Shown here: positions 7,671 to 14,468 of the stretch, piece after piece
How positions within the stretch are numbered: the stretch's first letter is position 1
Layout: each line of letters opens with the position of its first letter
DNA from: Desulfobacteraceae bacterium
Lineage (GTDB): Bacteria; Desulfobacterota; Desulfobacteria; Desulfobacterales; Desulfobacteraceae
DNA: 17,990 nt
Reading direction: 5' to 3'
Assembly: GCA_022712835.1 (NCBI GenBank)
Contig: JAFLJU010000130.1
Span: forward strand, 1 to 17,990
Notes under the pieces: model-generated
What the model was told of the DNA's origin: nothing
Seen by the model: only the letters and a program-made list of their open reading frames with translations
The model's database searches: none
Made by a program: the position numbers and the translations under genes

Positions 7671-8948
7671 CTAACTTATTTTTTTGGCTAATTCCCCAGG
7701 GGTCAACTCCATATCAACCCTGCCAGCCTTTGTAACGTCCTGGATAATGGTCGGCAACCCGAGGATGGCCAGAGCTTCAATAAAGGGATCAGGATCTAGC
7801 TCTTCAACATTGACCATGGTTTTGGGATCCCACACCCCTTTGGCGATAAGGATGGCCGCCGCAACCGGGGGAACACCTGCGGTATAGCTGATCGCCTGTG
7901 ACCCCACCTCGAGGTAGCAGGCCTTGTGATCACAGGTGTTGTAGATAAAGATCTGTTTGGCAACGCCATCTTTGGTGCCCTGCACCAGATTTCCAATGCA
8001 GGTTTTACCGGTATAATTGGGAGCCAGGGTTTGGGGGTCCGGCAAAACAGCCTTTAATACTTTAAGGGGAATCACCTCCAGCCCCTCTGCGGTTGTCACC
8101 GGCAAATGAGACAGCATACCGATCTTGTCTAAAATGGTGAAAACATTAATATAGTGTTCACCAAACCCCATCCAGAAACGGATACTTTTGGCCTTGATAT
8201 TTTTGCTCAAAGAATGCAATTCATCATGACCGCCCATGTAAACAGGCTGTTGCCCCACCACGGGAAAATCATAGACCCTTTTCACCGCATGCATGGGATA
8301 ACATTGCCATTGCTGATCAATCCAGGTCCAGGCCTTTATGAACTCTCTAAAATTAATCTCCGGATCAAAATTGGTCGCAAAATATCGACCGTGATCACCG
8401 GCATTTACATCCATAATATCGATGGTGTCAATGGTATCAAAATGATGTTTAACGGCCAGGGCACAATAGGCATTGACCACTCCGGGATCAAACCCAGCCC
8501 CCAGGATGGCCGTCAACCCTTTTTCTTCAAAGCGCTCTTTATGCTTCCATTCGTAATTGGCATACCAGGGCGGCTCCTCACAAACCTTATCGGGATCTTC
8601 ATAAATAGCGGTGTCCAAATATACGACATCAGCCTCAAGACAGGCTTCCAGGACCGAAAGATTAATAAACGCCACGCCTAAATTCAAAACGATTTGAGAA
8701 TTGGTCTGTCGGATCAGCGCAACCGTAGCTGACACATCCATGGCATCCAGCTTGTGGGCAATAATCTTTTTTGTTTTATCCTTCATACTATTTTTTTGCT
8801 GAATGCTATCAATTATGGCATCGCATTTTTCTTTGGTTCGGGACGCAATATGAACATTTCCCAGGACATCATTATTCTGGGCACACTTATGGGCTGTAAC
8901 ATGTGCCACCCCCCCAGCGCCAATAATCAAAATATTTTTTCTTGTCAT
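7671..8948 (-). CDS. Carboxynorspermidine/carboxyspermidine synthase (saccharopine dehydrogenase family)
   Basis: A 425-residue cytoplasmic oxidoreductase. Residues 5-20 form an NAD(P)-binding Rossmann start with GAGGVA (10-15), followed by the saccharopine-dehydrogenase-like catalytic domain (ILGAGFDPGVVNAYCALAVKH; NAGDHGRY). The family includes true saccharopine dehydrogenases, but the gene lies directly after nspC, which marks it as carboxy(nor)spermidine synthase: it reductively condenses aspartate beta-semialdehyde with putrescine or 1,3-diaminopropane. The product goes to NspC. The ATG at 8948 has AAGGTGA about 7 nt before it; an in-frame GTG at 8957 is less likely. The 89-nt gap to nspC contains a tandem and inverted repeat. 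Assignment to spermidine or norspermidine depends on which diamine the cell makes and cannot be read here. Confidence 0.88.
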   Translation of the reverse strand: MTRKNILIIGAGGVAHVTAHKCAQNNDVLGNVHIASRTKEKCDAIIDSIQQKNSMKDKTKKIIAHKLDAMDVSATVALIRQTNSQIVLNLGVAFINLSVLEACLEADVVYLDTAIYEDPDKVCEEPPWYANYEWKHKERFEEKGLTAILGAGFDPGVVNAYCALAVKHHFDTIDTIDIMDVNAGDHGRYFATNFDPEINFREFIKAWTWIDQQWQCYPMHAVKRVYDFPVVGQQPVYMGGHDELHSLSKNIKAKSIRFWMGFGEHYINVFTILDKIGMLSHLPVTTAEGLEVIPLKVLKAVLPDPQTLAPNYTGKTCIGNLVQGTKDGVAKQIFIYNTCDHKACYLEVGSQAISYTAGVPPVAAAILIAKGVWDPKTMVNVEELDPDPFIEALAILGLPTIIQDVTKAGRVDMELTPGELAKKIS

Positions 8949-9014
8949 TTTAATCACCTTATTTAAATCATTTTTTTAATCACCGCATTAACTTACGATT
9001 AATTGTCTTTATAC

Positions 9015-9059
9015 TAGTTGTTTTATGAATAGTTGTTTTATGAAAGGTTATTCATAAAA
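9015..9059. repeat. Tandem 15-bp repeat overlapping an 11-bp inverted repeat at the nspC 3' end
   Basis: TAGTTGTTTTATGAA occurs twice head to tail (9015-9029 and 9030-9044). In addition TTTTATGAATA (9021-9031) and TATTCATAAAA (9049-9059) form a perfect 11-bp inverted repeat with a 17-nt spacer. The nspC stop codon (9038-9040) lies within the second direct copy. An A/T-rich hairpin here could attenuate transcription between nspC and the synthase gene. Confidence 0.85.
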
Positions 9060-10132
9060 TCATTATAATCAAACTCTCTGACCAACTCCATTGTCCCATC
9101 CAAACGCTTGACGACGATTGACGGCATTGGCAACCCATTAAACCAGTTTTTCTTTACCATGGTATACCCTGCAGCATCGCAAATTTTTAGGGTATCTCCG
9201 ATCTTTAAAGGGGCGGAAAACCCGTATTCACCAAACACATCTCCGGCCAGACAGGATCTGCCGGCAATTGTGTACTCATGTTGACCCGCTTGCGTTTCAA
9301 TCTGAGCCTTAAGCCGATAAATCAATAGATCCAGCATATGCGCTTCTATGGACGCATCGACAATGGCAATCTGTTTTTCATTGTGAACAATGTCCAAAAC
9401 ACTGGTAACCAGCTGAGCTGTTTGGGTGATAACAGACTCCCCCGGTTCCAGATAAATCTGGATATCAAATTGTTCACTAAACCCTTTAAGGGCATTGCTA
9501 AACTTTTCGATTGGATAATTATCCCGGGTAAAAAACAGGCCCCCCCCCAAACTCATCCATGTAAGTTGGGTCAAGATATCACCATATTTTTTTGCCAGCA
9601 AATCCAGGGTTCGGGAAAAGGCTTCAAAATCGTCATTTTCACAATTATAATGAACCATGATGCCGCTGAGCTTATCCAATACCGACATGATTTGCCGGGT
9701 ATCGACCACCCCCAACCGTGAATATTGCCGTGCCGGGTCCGCCAGATCAAAATGGGAATAACTCATACCGGGGTTCACCCTCAACCCCAGGGCATGCCCT
9801 TTCACCTCATCATAATATTGCGCCAGCTGGGAAACAGAATTAAAAATGATTTTATCGGCAATACCCGTGAGGGCACAAATTTCATCGGGTGCCCAGGCCA
9901 CGCTGTAGGCATGCACCTCTTTGCCAAATTTTTCATGCCCCAACCGCGCTTCATAAAGAGAGCTGCTGGTGGTGCCATCCAGATAGTTACTCATCAAATC
10001 AAATACAGACCAGGTGGAAAAACATTTCAGGGCCAACACAACCTTTGCTCCCGAAGTTTTCTTGATCTGATCAATAATTTTCAGATTTTTTAATATTTTT
10101 TTTTCGTCTATTAAATAATAGGGTGTTTTCAT
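9038..10132 (-). CDS. nspC: Carboxynorspermidine/carboxyspermidine decarboxylase
   Basis: A 364-residue PLP enzyme of the fold III (alanine racemase/diaminopimelate decarboxylase) class that removes CO2 from carboxy(nor)spermidine, the last step of the alternative polyamine pathway. Visible features: PLP lysine K36 in LALKCFSTWS, the family hallmark DGTTSSSLYEARLG (52-65), NPG (120-122), HYNCEN (161-166), the glycine loop GGG (196-198) with LFF, EPGE (229-232), and the C-terminal catalytic segment C294-L-A-G-D298. Length matches known CANSDC/CASDC proteins. The ATG at 10132 follows a weak AAAGAT; a promoter is visible at 10168-10196. It precedes the synthase gene in the same direction, so the two probably form a polyamine operon. 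No diamine-forming decarboxylase is in the window. Confidence 0.92.
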   Translation of the reverse strand: MKTPYYLIDEKKILKNLKIIDQIKKTSGAKVVLALKCFSTWSVFDLMSNYLDGTTSSSLYEARLGHEKFGKEVHAYSVAWAPDEICALTGIADKIIFNSVSQLAQYYDEVKGHALGLRVNPGMSYSHFDLADPARQYSRLGVVDTRQIMSVLDKLSGIMVHYNCENDDFEAFSRTLDLLAKKYGDILTQLTWMSLGGGLFFTRDNYPIEKFSNALKGFSEQFDIQIYLEPGESVITQTAQLVTSVLDIVHNEKQIAIVDASIEAHMLDLLIYRLKAQIETQAGQHEYTIAGRSCLAGDVFGEYGFSAPLKIGDTLKICDAAGYTMVKKNWFNGLPMPSIVVKRLDGTMELVREFDYNDFMNNLS

Positions 10133-10167
10133 TTTGTATAAATCTTTGTGTTATCGTTTTTGGGGGA

Positions 10168-10196
10168 TGTATAAACAATTTTTAATCGAAAAACAA
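10168..10196 (-). promoter_or_regulatory. Candidate sigma-70 promoter of nspC
   Basis: On the minus strand TTGTTT (-35, 10196-10191) and TATACA (-10, 10173-10168) are spaced by 17 nt, 36 nt from the nspC ATG. A further dyad lies upstream (10234-10257, TGGTTTCAA/TTGAAATCA with one G:T pair and a 4-nt loop) and could be a regulator site. Confidence 0.4.
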
Positions 10197-10270
10197 CCCA
10201 TTTTGAGACCCATCTGCCCATGGGGTTTTTCCAATGGTTTCAAACCGTTGAAATCATGTTGAGACTTTTC

Positions 10271-10300
10271 TTGACAACGCTTAGGTTCCTATCCTAAATA
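10271..10300 (+). promoter_or_regulatory. Promoter with internal dyad upstream of the cysteine-cluster gene
   Basis: A perfect -35 box TTGACA (10271-10276) is followed after 18 nt by TAAATA (10295-10300), a weak -10. The spacer holds a perfect inverted repeat TTAGG-N7-CCTAA (10281-10297). A protein bound there would block RNA polymerase, so a repressor operator is likely if the promoter is real. I do not recognise the motif as a site of a known regulator. Confidence 0.4.
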
Positions 10301-10319
10301 TACCACTATAACACGGGTT

Positions 10320-10350
10320 GAATGGGAGGTCTTTTGAAAAAATCCCATTC
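10320..10350 (+). promoter_or_regulatory. Hairpin in the 5' leader of the cysteine-cluster gene
   Basis: GAATGGGA (10320-10327) and TCCCATTC (10343-10350) pair perfectly over 8 bp with a 15-nt A/T-rich loop. It lies between the predicted transcription start and the ribosome site AAGGA (10381-10385). No T-run follows, so it is a leader structure or binding site rather than a terminator. Confidence 0.4.
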
Positions 10351-10394
10351 CACATTTATCTGACAGCAATATTTAAATTCAAGGATTTTAAATA

Positions 10395-10931
10395 ATGGGA
10401 ACCAGATATTTATTCAACAAGGCCGTAAAGATATCCCAAAACTTCTCCCCACGGGATAAGTCCCTCATTTTAAACCGATGCCAGACCATACAAGGCTCCC
10501 AGGAAGACCTGCTTTTGGTTGCGTGCACGGCCATGGACAATTGTCTTACAAGATGCCAGGGGCTTTGCTGCAAAAGCCTGGACATCGATTCAGTTTTCAG
10601 CCTGTGGGATTTTATTTTTATCCTCACCCTGGCCCCAAAGCTTGCACCTGAAATACAAAAACTGCTGGATGCTTATTCCTCGTTATATCTGTCACCCTGC
10701 CCTTTCCTTAGAAATAACATCGGCCCTTGCCTTTTCCCCCGGGGAATCAAAGCCCAGATATGTGTCATTACCTTTTGCACCTATGATGAAAAGATCAACC
10801 CCTCCATTAAAGTTGTAAATTTCAACTTTTATAAACTCTGCTGGCTGATTCAATACCTGAGAATAAAAAGAATAGCACGAAAAACTGTCCACTTTTTTAC
10901 CCGGGAAAAACCAACTGCACCCAGGAGCTGA
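10395..10931 (+). CDS. YkgJ-like cysteine-cluster protein (tentative)
   Basis: A 178-residue protein of uncertain identity. It has a conspicuous cysteine cluster C50-x3-C54-x3-C58-C59, followed by D63/D65, and a second cluster CPFLRNNIGPC (102-112) with C123 and C128. This order (a Cys cluster ending in CC, then CPFL...C...C) is the plan of the YkgJ/CxxCxxCC family (PF03692), whose members probably bind zinc or iron and whose function is poorly known. The spacing is CxxxCxxxCC, not the usual CxxCxxCC, so membership is likely but not certain. The N-terminus (residues 1-45) and the basic C-terminus (from 150) match nothing I know. There is no signal peptide. AAGGA stands 9 nt before the ATG. 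A dyad-containing promoter and a leader hairpin precede it, and the HDOD gene follows after 125 nt in the same direction. Confidence 0.6.
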   Translation: MGTRYLFNKAVKISQNFSPRDKSLILNRCQTIQGSQEDLLLVACTAMDNCLTRCQGLCCKSLDIDSVFSLWDFIFILTLAPKLAPEIQKLLDAYSSLYLSPCPFLRNNIGPCLFPRGIKAQICVITFCTYDEKINPSIKVVNFNFYKLCWLIQYLRIKRIARKTVHFFTREKPTAPRS

Positions 10932-11056
10932 TACATCACCATTTCGCTCACGGCTTGCCAGCAGGTCGAAAAAACAGTATACGAAATAGAAGTATCTCTC
11001 AAAAAGATCCTTTAAAGAAAACATAAATGCGCAGCCCTTTGGGCAGGGAAGTATTC

Positions 11057-12103
11057 ATGAAATTAGAAAATTCGTTGATTGGAGAAAAAACCATCGCCTT
11101 CAGTATTGCACAGGAAATACTGACCACAAGTGTCAATATCCCCACGATCCCGGCCAACGCAAAAAAGATTCTGGCCATTGTTCGGCAATCCAATGACCAA
11201 ATAGATATCCCCCTTTTGGTCAAACTGGTGGAATCAGACCCCGGACTATTCACCAGGATCTTGCAATTGGCCAACTCACCGCTTTACACTGAGGTTGAAA
11301 AAATTGTCAGCCTACGAGCTGCCATTACCCGTATTGGTCTTGTCGAAATTGTAAGTTCCGTATGCCTGTATTTTTTCCAGAAAATGTTGCCCAGGTTCCC
11401 TGATATTAAAGGATTCTCCTATGATGATTTCTGGTCATATTCCTTTGCATGTGCGGTTGCAAACCGACGGCTTGGCCACCCAAATTTAGGAATGGGTGTG
11501 CTGCCCGGAGAACTTTATATGACCGGAATGCTCCATGGCATGGGGAAATTATTGCTGGCCATTCACTTTCCCAGTGAATTTTCCAAATGTCTCAAAAAAG
11601 CCCATGATTTCAAGTGCCCCTTGTACCAGGTGGAAAAAGATGTGTTTGGGACCACAGACGCTCTAGTGGCCTCCAATGTTTTAAAAACCTGGCACCTTCC
11701 CCCGAGCGTCTGTGAAGGGGTTGCATTTCACCAAATGCCACAATTGGCACCACCGGAACACCTCATCATTGCAGGATTAACACAATTTGCCTATTCCATC
11801 GCAGGAGTGTCCGGACTTGGGTGCAATGGGGACGGTATTGACCAAGATTTGGCGTCTACCTATTTTGGACAATTGCCCAAATTAAAAATTTCCAAGCCCG
11901 AGGTCCAGGAAAAACTTGTCCGGGAAATATTAGACTCTCTTGGGGACAACAGTGAAAGCTTTACACCTGTCACCAAAGGATATACCACCCGACAAAAGGA
12001 AATAAAAAAAGCCGGAAATATTTATGGAAACACTCCAGGCCAGACCGAACCCGCAAAAAAAGGGATGTTTGGCTGGGTCAAATCTCTATGGACAGGAAAT
12101 TAA
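11057..12103 (+). CDS. HDOD domain protein
   Basis: A 348-residue cytoplasmic protein. Residues about 25-225 form the HDOD domain, recognised by IPTIPANAKKILAIVRQS, LVESDPGLFTRILQLANSP, and AAITRIGLVEIVSSV near the N-terminal half. The segment that in HD-type hydrolases reads LHDIGK is LHGMGK here (159-164), so the metal-binding Asp is lost, as is frequent in HDOD proteins, which act as signalling scaffolds rather than enzymes. A histidine-bearing helix (CEGVAFHQMP) is kept. The tail from about 295 is polar and ends in KKGMFGWVKSLW, possibly an amphipathic membrane anchor. There is no receiver, GGDEF or kinase domain. The ATG at 11057 has AGGGAA 7 nt upstream; an in-frame ATG at 11027 has no such site. 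It ends 4 nt from the convergent phosphopantetheinyl transferase stop. Confidence 0.88.
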   Translation: MKLENSLIGEKTIAFSIAQEILTTSVNIPTIPANAKKILAIVRQSNDQIDIPLLVKLVESDPGLFTRILQLANSPLYTEVEKIVSLRAAITRIGLVEIVSSVCLYFFQKMLPRFPDIKGFSYDDFWSYSFACAVANRRLGHPNLGMGVLPGELYMTGMLHGMGKLLLAIHFPSEFSKCLKKAHDFKCPLYQVEKDVFGTTDALVASNVLKTWHLPPSVCEGVAFHQMPQLAPPEHLIIAGLTQFAYSIAGVSGLGCNGDGIDQDLASTYFGQLPKLKISKPEVQEKLVREILDSLGDNSESFTPVTKGYTTRQKEIKKAGNIYGNTPGQTEPAKKGMFGWVKSLWTGN

Positions 12104-12107
12104 GGAA

Positions 12108-12866
12108 TTAAACAATATTAATCTGGTCCTGTTGTTTGACCTCTTTAAAAGGAATACATTGATAAATGCTGACCTTAGAGCGCATTATTTTGGGGGTCTG
12201 AATCGTTATAGCCGCCTTGAAATCCTTTAGCAAAGGAAACCTAAAAAAACTAAAATTCTCGGGATCATCCTGGTATGTATCATCAAATTCTATGGCGGTA
12301 TAATCTCGGCCCATCGTAAAGCTGAATTTATCAAGGGGAATTGACAGCCCCATGCCCTTAGCTTTGATATAAGATTCTTTTAAGGTCCAAATATCAAAGA
12401 ACACCCCTTGTTTATCTTTTGCCTGGTCAAGATAAACAGATTCCTGCCTGGAAAAAAACCGATCGGCGATATTCATTTCAACTTTCCGCCTTGAATCTTC
12501 CACGTCAATTCCGATTTCATGGTCAAGAGCCACGGCACAGGCAGTCAGGCCACCGGCATGGGAAAGATTGAATCGAATGGGGATATCGGTCACCCCTGCT
12601 TTAAGACGCGGCTTCCCATAGCGGTTTTCAATGAATTCAAAGGATTGGGGGGGCAGATGGGTGCATTGGGACAAAACAAACCGAAGAAGTCCCCTTGTCA
12701 CAAGACAACTCTTCCGGTCTCGTTCAAATCTATACCGATCGATCTTTGATTGTTCTTCTTTGCTGGATATTCCCCGATATTTTTCAAGCAAAAAAGGAGA
12801 TTGTATTTCACCCACAACTGAATAAAAGAAATGAACATCTCCCGGCTTCAACTCAATATGATCCAA
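12108..12866 (-). CDS. Sfp-type 4'-phosphopantetheinyl transferase (TTG start)
   Basis: A 252-residue enzyme that transfers phosphopantetheine from CoA to a serine of acyl, peptidyl or aryl carrier proteins. Motifs of the Sfp/Gsp/HetI class are in order: NRYGKPRL (81-88), FNLSHAGG (99-106), the Mg-binding IGIDVED (118-124, D121 and E123), FFSRQE (137-142), and WTLKESYIKAKG (160-171, with E164 and K168). Length fits the two-domain Sfp class rather than the small AcpS class. The start is TTG at 12866: GGGGAG lies just upstream at good spacing and no ATG lies nearby in frame. No polyketide, peptide synthetase or carrier-protein gene is in the window, so its partner is elsewhere. Between its start and any promoter lies the 15-bp repeat array at 12900. 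Confidence 0.92.
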   Translation of the reverse strand: MDHIELKPGDVHFFYSVVGEIQSPFLLEKYRGISSKEEQSKIDRYRFERDRKSCLVTRGLLRFVLSQCTHLPPQSFEFIENRYGKPRLKAGVTDIPIRFNLSHAGGLTACAVALDHEIGIDVEDSRRKVEMNIADRFFSRQESVYLDQAKDKQGVFFDIWTLKESYIKAKGMGLSIPLDKFSFTMGRDYTAIEFDDTYQDDPENFSFFRFPLLKDFKAAITIQTPKIMRSKVSIYQCIPFKEVKQQDQINIV

Positions 12867-12899
12867 TAATTCTCCCCTTAAAATATCAGGATGCGTGAA

Positions 12900-12974
12900 G
12901 CCGATACCGATTAACCAGATACCGATTAACCAGATACCGATTGACCCGATACCGATTGATCCGTTAACAATTGA
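12900..12974. repeat. Minisatellite of 15-bp units, about five copies
   Basis: Units run 12900-12914, 12915-12929, 12930-12944, 12945-12959 and a diverged 12960-12974. The consensus is CCAGATACCGATTRA; units 1-4 differ at only a few positions and unit 5 (TCCGTTAACAATTGA) is degenerate. There are no spacers, so it is not CRISPR. The period equals that of the repeats at 3496 and 9015, and the core CCAGATACC is shared with 3496. Confidence 0.93.
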
Positions 12975-13033
12975 TCAGTTCATTCACCATCCAATAGGTT
13001 TTTCATATCATAAAATGCTAGTAAAACATACCC

Positions 13034-13084
13034 GGCAGGCACTGGAGGTTATAATCTTTTCATGGGATGCCCTGCCCTTTTTTT
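13034..13084 (+). terminator. Possible intrinsic terminator with a long loop
   Basis: GGCAGGCA (13034-13041) can pair with TGCCCTGCC (13068-13076) with one bulged base, and a run of seven T follows after one C (13078-13084). The loop is about 26 nt, longer than typical. No annotated plus-strand gene ends here, so if real it would end a small RNA or the doubtful frame at 12895. Confidence 0.3.
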
Positions 13085-13094
13085 AAAAATTGGA

Positions 13095-13124
13095 TTGACA
13101 AAATCCGGGGTAAAATTTTATAGA
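13095..13124 (+). promoter_or_regulatory. Candidate sigma-70 promoter of the thioesterase gene
   Basis: TTGACA (13095-13100) is a perfect -35 box, followed after 18 nt by TATAGA (13119-13124), a fair -10. The expected start near 13131 gives a leader of about 105 nt. Confidence 0.45.
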
Positions 13125-13235
13125 CGCTATGATTTATGAGTATTTTTTATTATTTGAGACAAAAAGGGCAAAGCCCACTGCAGGTAAACTTGGAAAAATA
13201 TCACAAAAGCCTTGGAATGGGCTAGGGAAAATTCA

Positions 13236-13739
13236 ATGACTAAAGGAAAATGCACCCAGAACTCCACCATGATTATTGCCAGAATCATGCTGCCCGAAGA
13301 TGCCAACCCTGCCGGAATAGTTCATGGAGGGGTTATCATGAAGGAGATTGATAATGCTGCCGGTGTTGCAGCCGTGAGACATACCCGAAAAATATGTGTG
13401 ACCGCATCCATTGACCGCATGGATTTTCACAACCCTGCTTTTATCGGCAATCTTTTAACGGTAAAGGCTGGCATCAATATGACAGGAAAAACATCCATGG
13501 AAATCGGTGCACGGGTCGAAACAGAAGATCTACTCACCGGGGTAAAAACCCATTTGGCATCCGCCTACCTAACCTTTGTTGCCCTGGGAAATGACCATCG
13601 GCCAACAAGCGTCCCCCCCTTGGAGCTGATCACCCCGGAGGACATCAGGAGAAACAAGGAAGCCCTTGCAAGAAGGGAGTTGCGCTTGTCTGAAAAAAGA
13701 AAGGAATCTGAATGTCAGATGGATACAAGTAACTGTTAA
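13236..13739 (+). CDS. Acyl-CoA thioesterase, hotdog fold (YciA/BACH type)
   Basis: A 167-residue cytoplasmic protein predicted to hydrolyse acyl-CoA to fatty acid and CoA. Residues 15-45 carry the family pattern MLPEDANPAG-IVHGGVIMKEIDNAAG, with the catalytic-type Asp at 39 and the central hotdog helix. It continues with SIDRMDFHNPAFIGNLLTVKAGI and the strands SMEIGARVETED and SAYLTFVAL, the order seen in YciA and in each half of the mammalian acyl-CoA hydrolase. The charged C-terminal tail (RRNKEALARRELRLSEKRK) is normal for the family, which forms hexamers. I start at the ATG at 13236 because AGGGAA lies about 8 nt upstream; a TTG at 13212 extends the frame without a better site. It is convergent with khpA and monocistronic. 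Confidence 0.88.
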   Translation: MTKGKCTQNSTMIIARIMLPEDANPAGIVHGGVIMKEIDNAAGVAAVRHTRKICVTASIDRMDFHNPAFIGNLLTVKAGINMTGKTSMEIGARVETEDLLTGVKTHLASAYLTFVALGNDHRPTSVPPLELITPEDIRRNKEALARRELRLSEKRKESECQMDTSNC

Positions 13740-13792
13740 TACTTACGGCTGCCAGAATCCACCATAATGAATTTTAGAATACGCTGGAGCCT

Positions 13793-14023
13793 TTATTCGA
13801 CAATCTCCAGAATTACCCGTTTCTGCTCTTTAGCAGAGGCACAAGATAAAATGGTTCGCATGGCTTGGGCGGTTCTCCCTTTCTTGCCGATGACCTTGCC
13901 AAGATCTTCCTTTGCAACCCTTAACTCAAGCACAAGGGTTTGCTGGGCCTTGATCTCTTCAACACTCACTCCTTCTGGATCATCAACCAATGCCTGGGCA
14001 ATATACTTAATCAACTCTTTCAT
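13793..14023 (-). CDS. khpA: KhpA-type KH domain RNA-binding protein
   Basis: A 76-residue protein consisting of one KH domain. It starts MKELIKYIAQALVDDPEGVSVEE like KhpA/YlqC, has the RNA-contacting GxxG loop as GKKG (46-49) within GKVIGKKGRTAQAMRTIL, and ends soon after the last strand. KhpA binds RNA, in many bacteria with KhpB, and influences small-RNA action, ribosome assembly and cell elongation. The start is the ATG at 14023, with AAGGAG 9 nt upstream; a TTG at 14044 is in frame but unneeded. In most bacteria khpA sits between rpsP and rimM; here none of rpsP, rimM, trmD or rplS is next to it, so this is a relocated or second copy. A 6-bp dyad ATACCT/AGGTAT (14120-14136) lies upstream. 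Confidence 0.92.
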   Translation of the reverse strand: MKELIKYIAQALVDDPEGVSVEEIKAQQTLVLELRVAKEDLGKVIGKKGRTAQAMRTILSCASAKEQKRVILEIVE

Positions 14024-14468
14024 AACGCGATCTCCTTCGTCCAAGGTGATAATGAAAATGTAATTTAAGTTTCAGCTATCATTTTTCTGCAATTAACCTT
14101 AAGAGGACTGCTATTCGGGATACCTATTTCAGGTATATCATAACCGATTAGAATCACAAGTATAATTTTTTACTTTTCGATAGGTTTGATCCAGGTAAAA
14201 GGAGAATGACCGGTTGACACAAAATCAAAATGCCTGTTCTCACGCTCATATTACCCCAGGAACCCTAAGGCCCTTGATATTCTTAAAAACCAATTGAGAT
14301 GTTTTTTTTGCTTTTTATCAATTTTCGTGGCATTATTTGGCCATTTTGCTTGACATAAAAAAGAAATTAATTAATTTAAGGTGACGTTAATTTTTGAAGC
14401 ATGAATATTTTGGTATACTGTCCGGTAAAATATTCATTTTTGATCAGGACAGAACAAAGGGAACACCA
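14024..14468. other. Divergent intergenic region of 445 nt
   Basis: Between khpA and the Fe-S scaffold. It holds a dyad ATACCT-N5-AGGTAT (14120-14136), an isolated perfect TATAAT (14161-14166) with no -35, a strong AAAAGGAG (14197-14204) followed 9 nt on by a 28-codon frame starting with TTG (14214-14297), T-rich tracts near 14302-14316, and the extended -10 promoter at 14411. The small frame may be a leader peptide or chance; I do not call it a gene. No tRNA or recognisable riboswitch was seen. Confidence 0.45.
14411..14419 (+). promoter_or_regulatory. Extended -10 promoter of the Fe-S scaffold gene
   Basis: TGG followed by TATACT (14414-14419) is a strong extended -10; the -35 region is only T-rich. 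The predicted start near 14426 lies downstream of the first in-frame TTG (14394). This supports translation from the GTG at 14469, which has AAAGGGA (14456-14462) 6 nt upstream. Confidence 0.45.

Larger units (their letters stand above)
12867..13235. other. Divergent intergenic region of 369 nt
   Basis: It holds the ribosome site of the transferase gene, a 15-bp tandem repeat array (12900-12974), a stem followed by a T-run (13034-13084), a sigma-70-like promoter for the thioesterase (13095-13124) and a small stem GGGC-AAA-GCCC (13166-13176). A 63-codon frame on the plus strand starts at a GTG (12895) with AGGA close upstream and ends at 13086. It would encode an IPINQ/IPIDP pentapeptide repeat and lies almost wholly over the array, so I regard it as probably non-coding. 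Confidence 0.5.

Noticed and set aside
8154..8681. 175-codon plus-strand frame inside the synthase gene
   Set aside because: It is antisense to a gene with intact family motifs; no ribosome site or recognisable domain.
12900..12974. Possible CRISPR or iteron array
   Set aside because: The 15-bp units abut with no spacers, no cas or replication gene is near, and no DnaA boxes were seen.
12895..13086. 63-codon plus-strand frame with IPINQ/IPIDP repeats
   Set aside because: It consists largely of the minisatellite, whose period is a multiple of three and so keeps any frame open; the rest matches nothing.
13155..13235. GGGCAAAGCC in the thioesterase leader, resembling part of a c-di-GMP-I riboswitch
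   Set aside because: No closing P1 stem, no GNRA tetraloop and receptor, and the downstream conserved segment is missing; only a 4-bp GGGC/GCCC stem is there.
14328..14342. TGGCATTATTTGGC as a sigma-54 promoter
   Set aside because: The GG and GC elements are 9 nt apart instead of 10, and the -12 element reads TTGGC rather than TTGC.
14394..14468. TTG at 14394 as start of the Fe-S scaffold
   Set aside because: It lies upstream of the predicted transcription start from the extended -10 at 14411; the GTG at 14469 has the better ribosome site.
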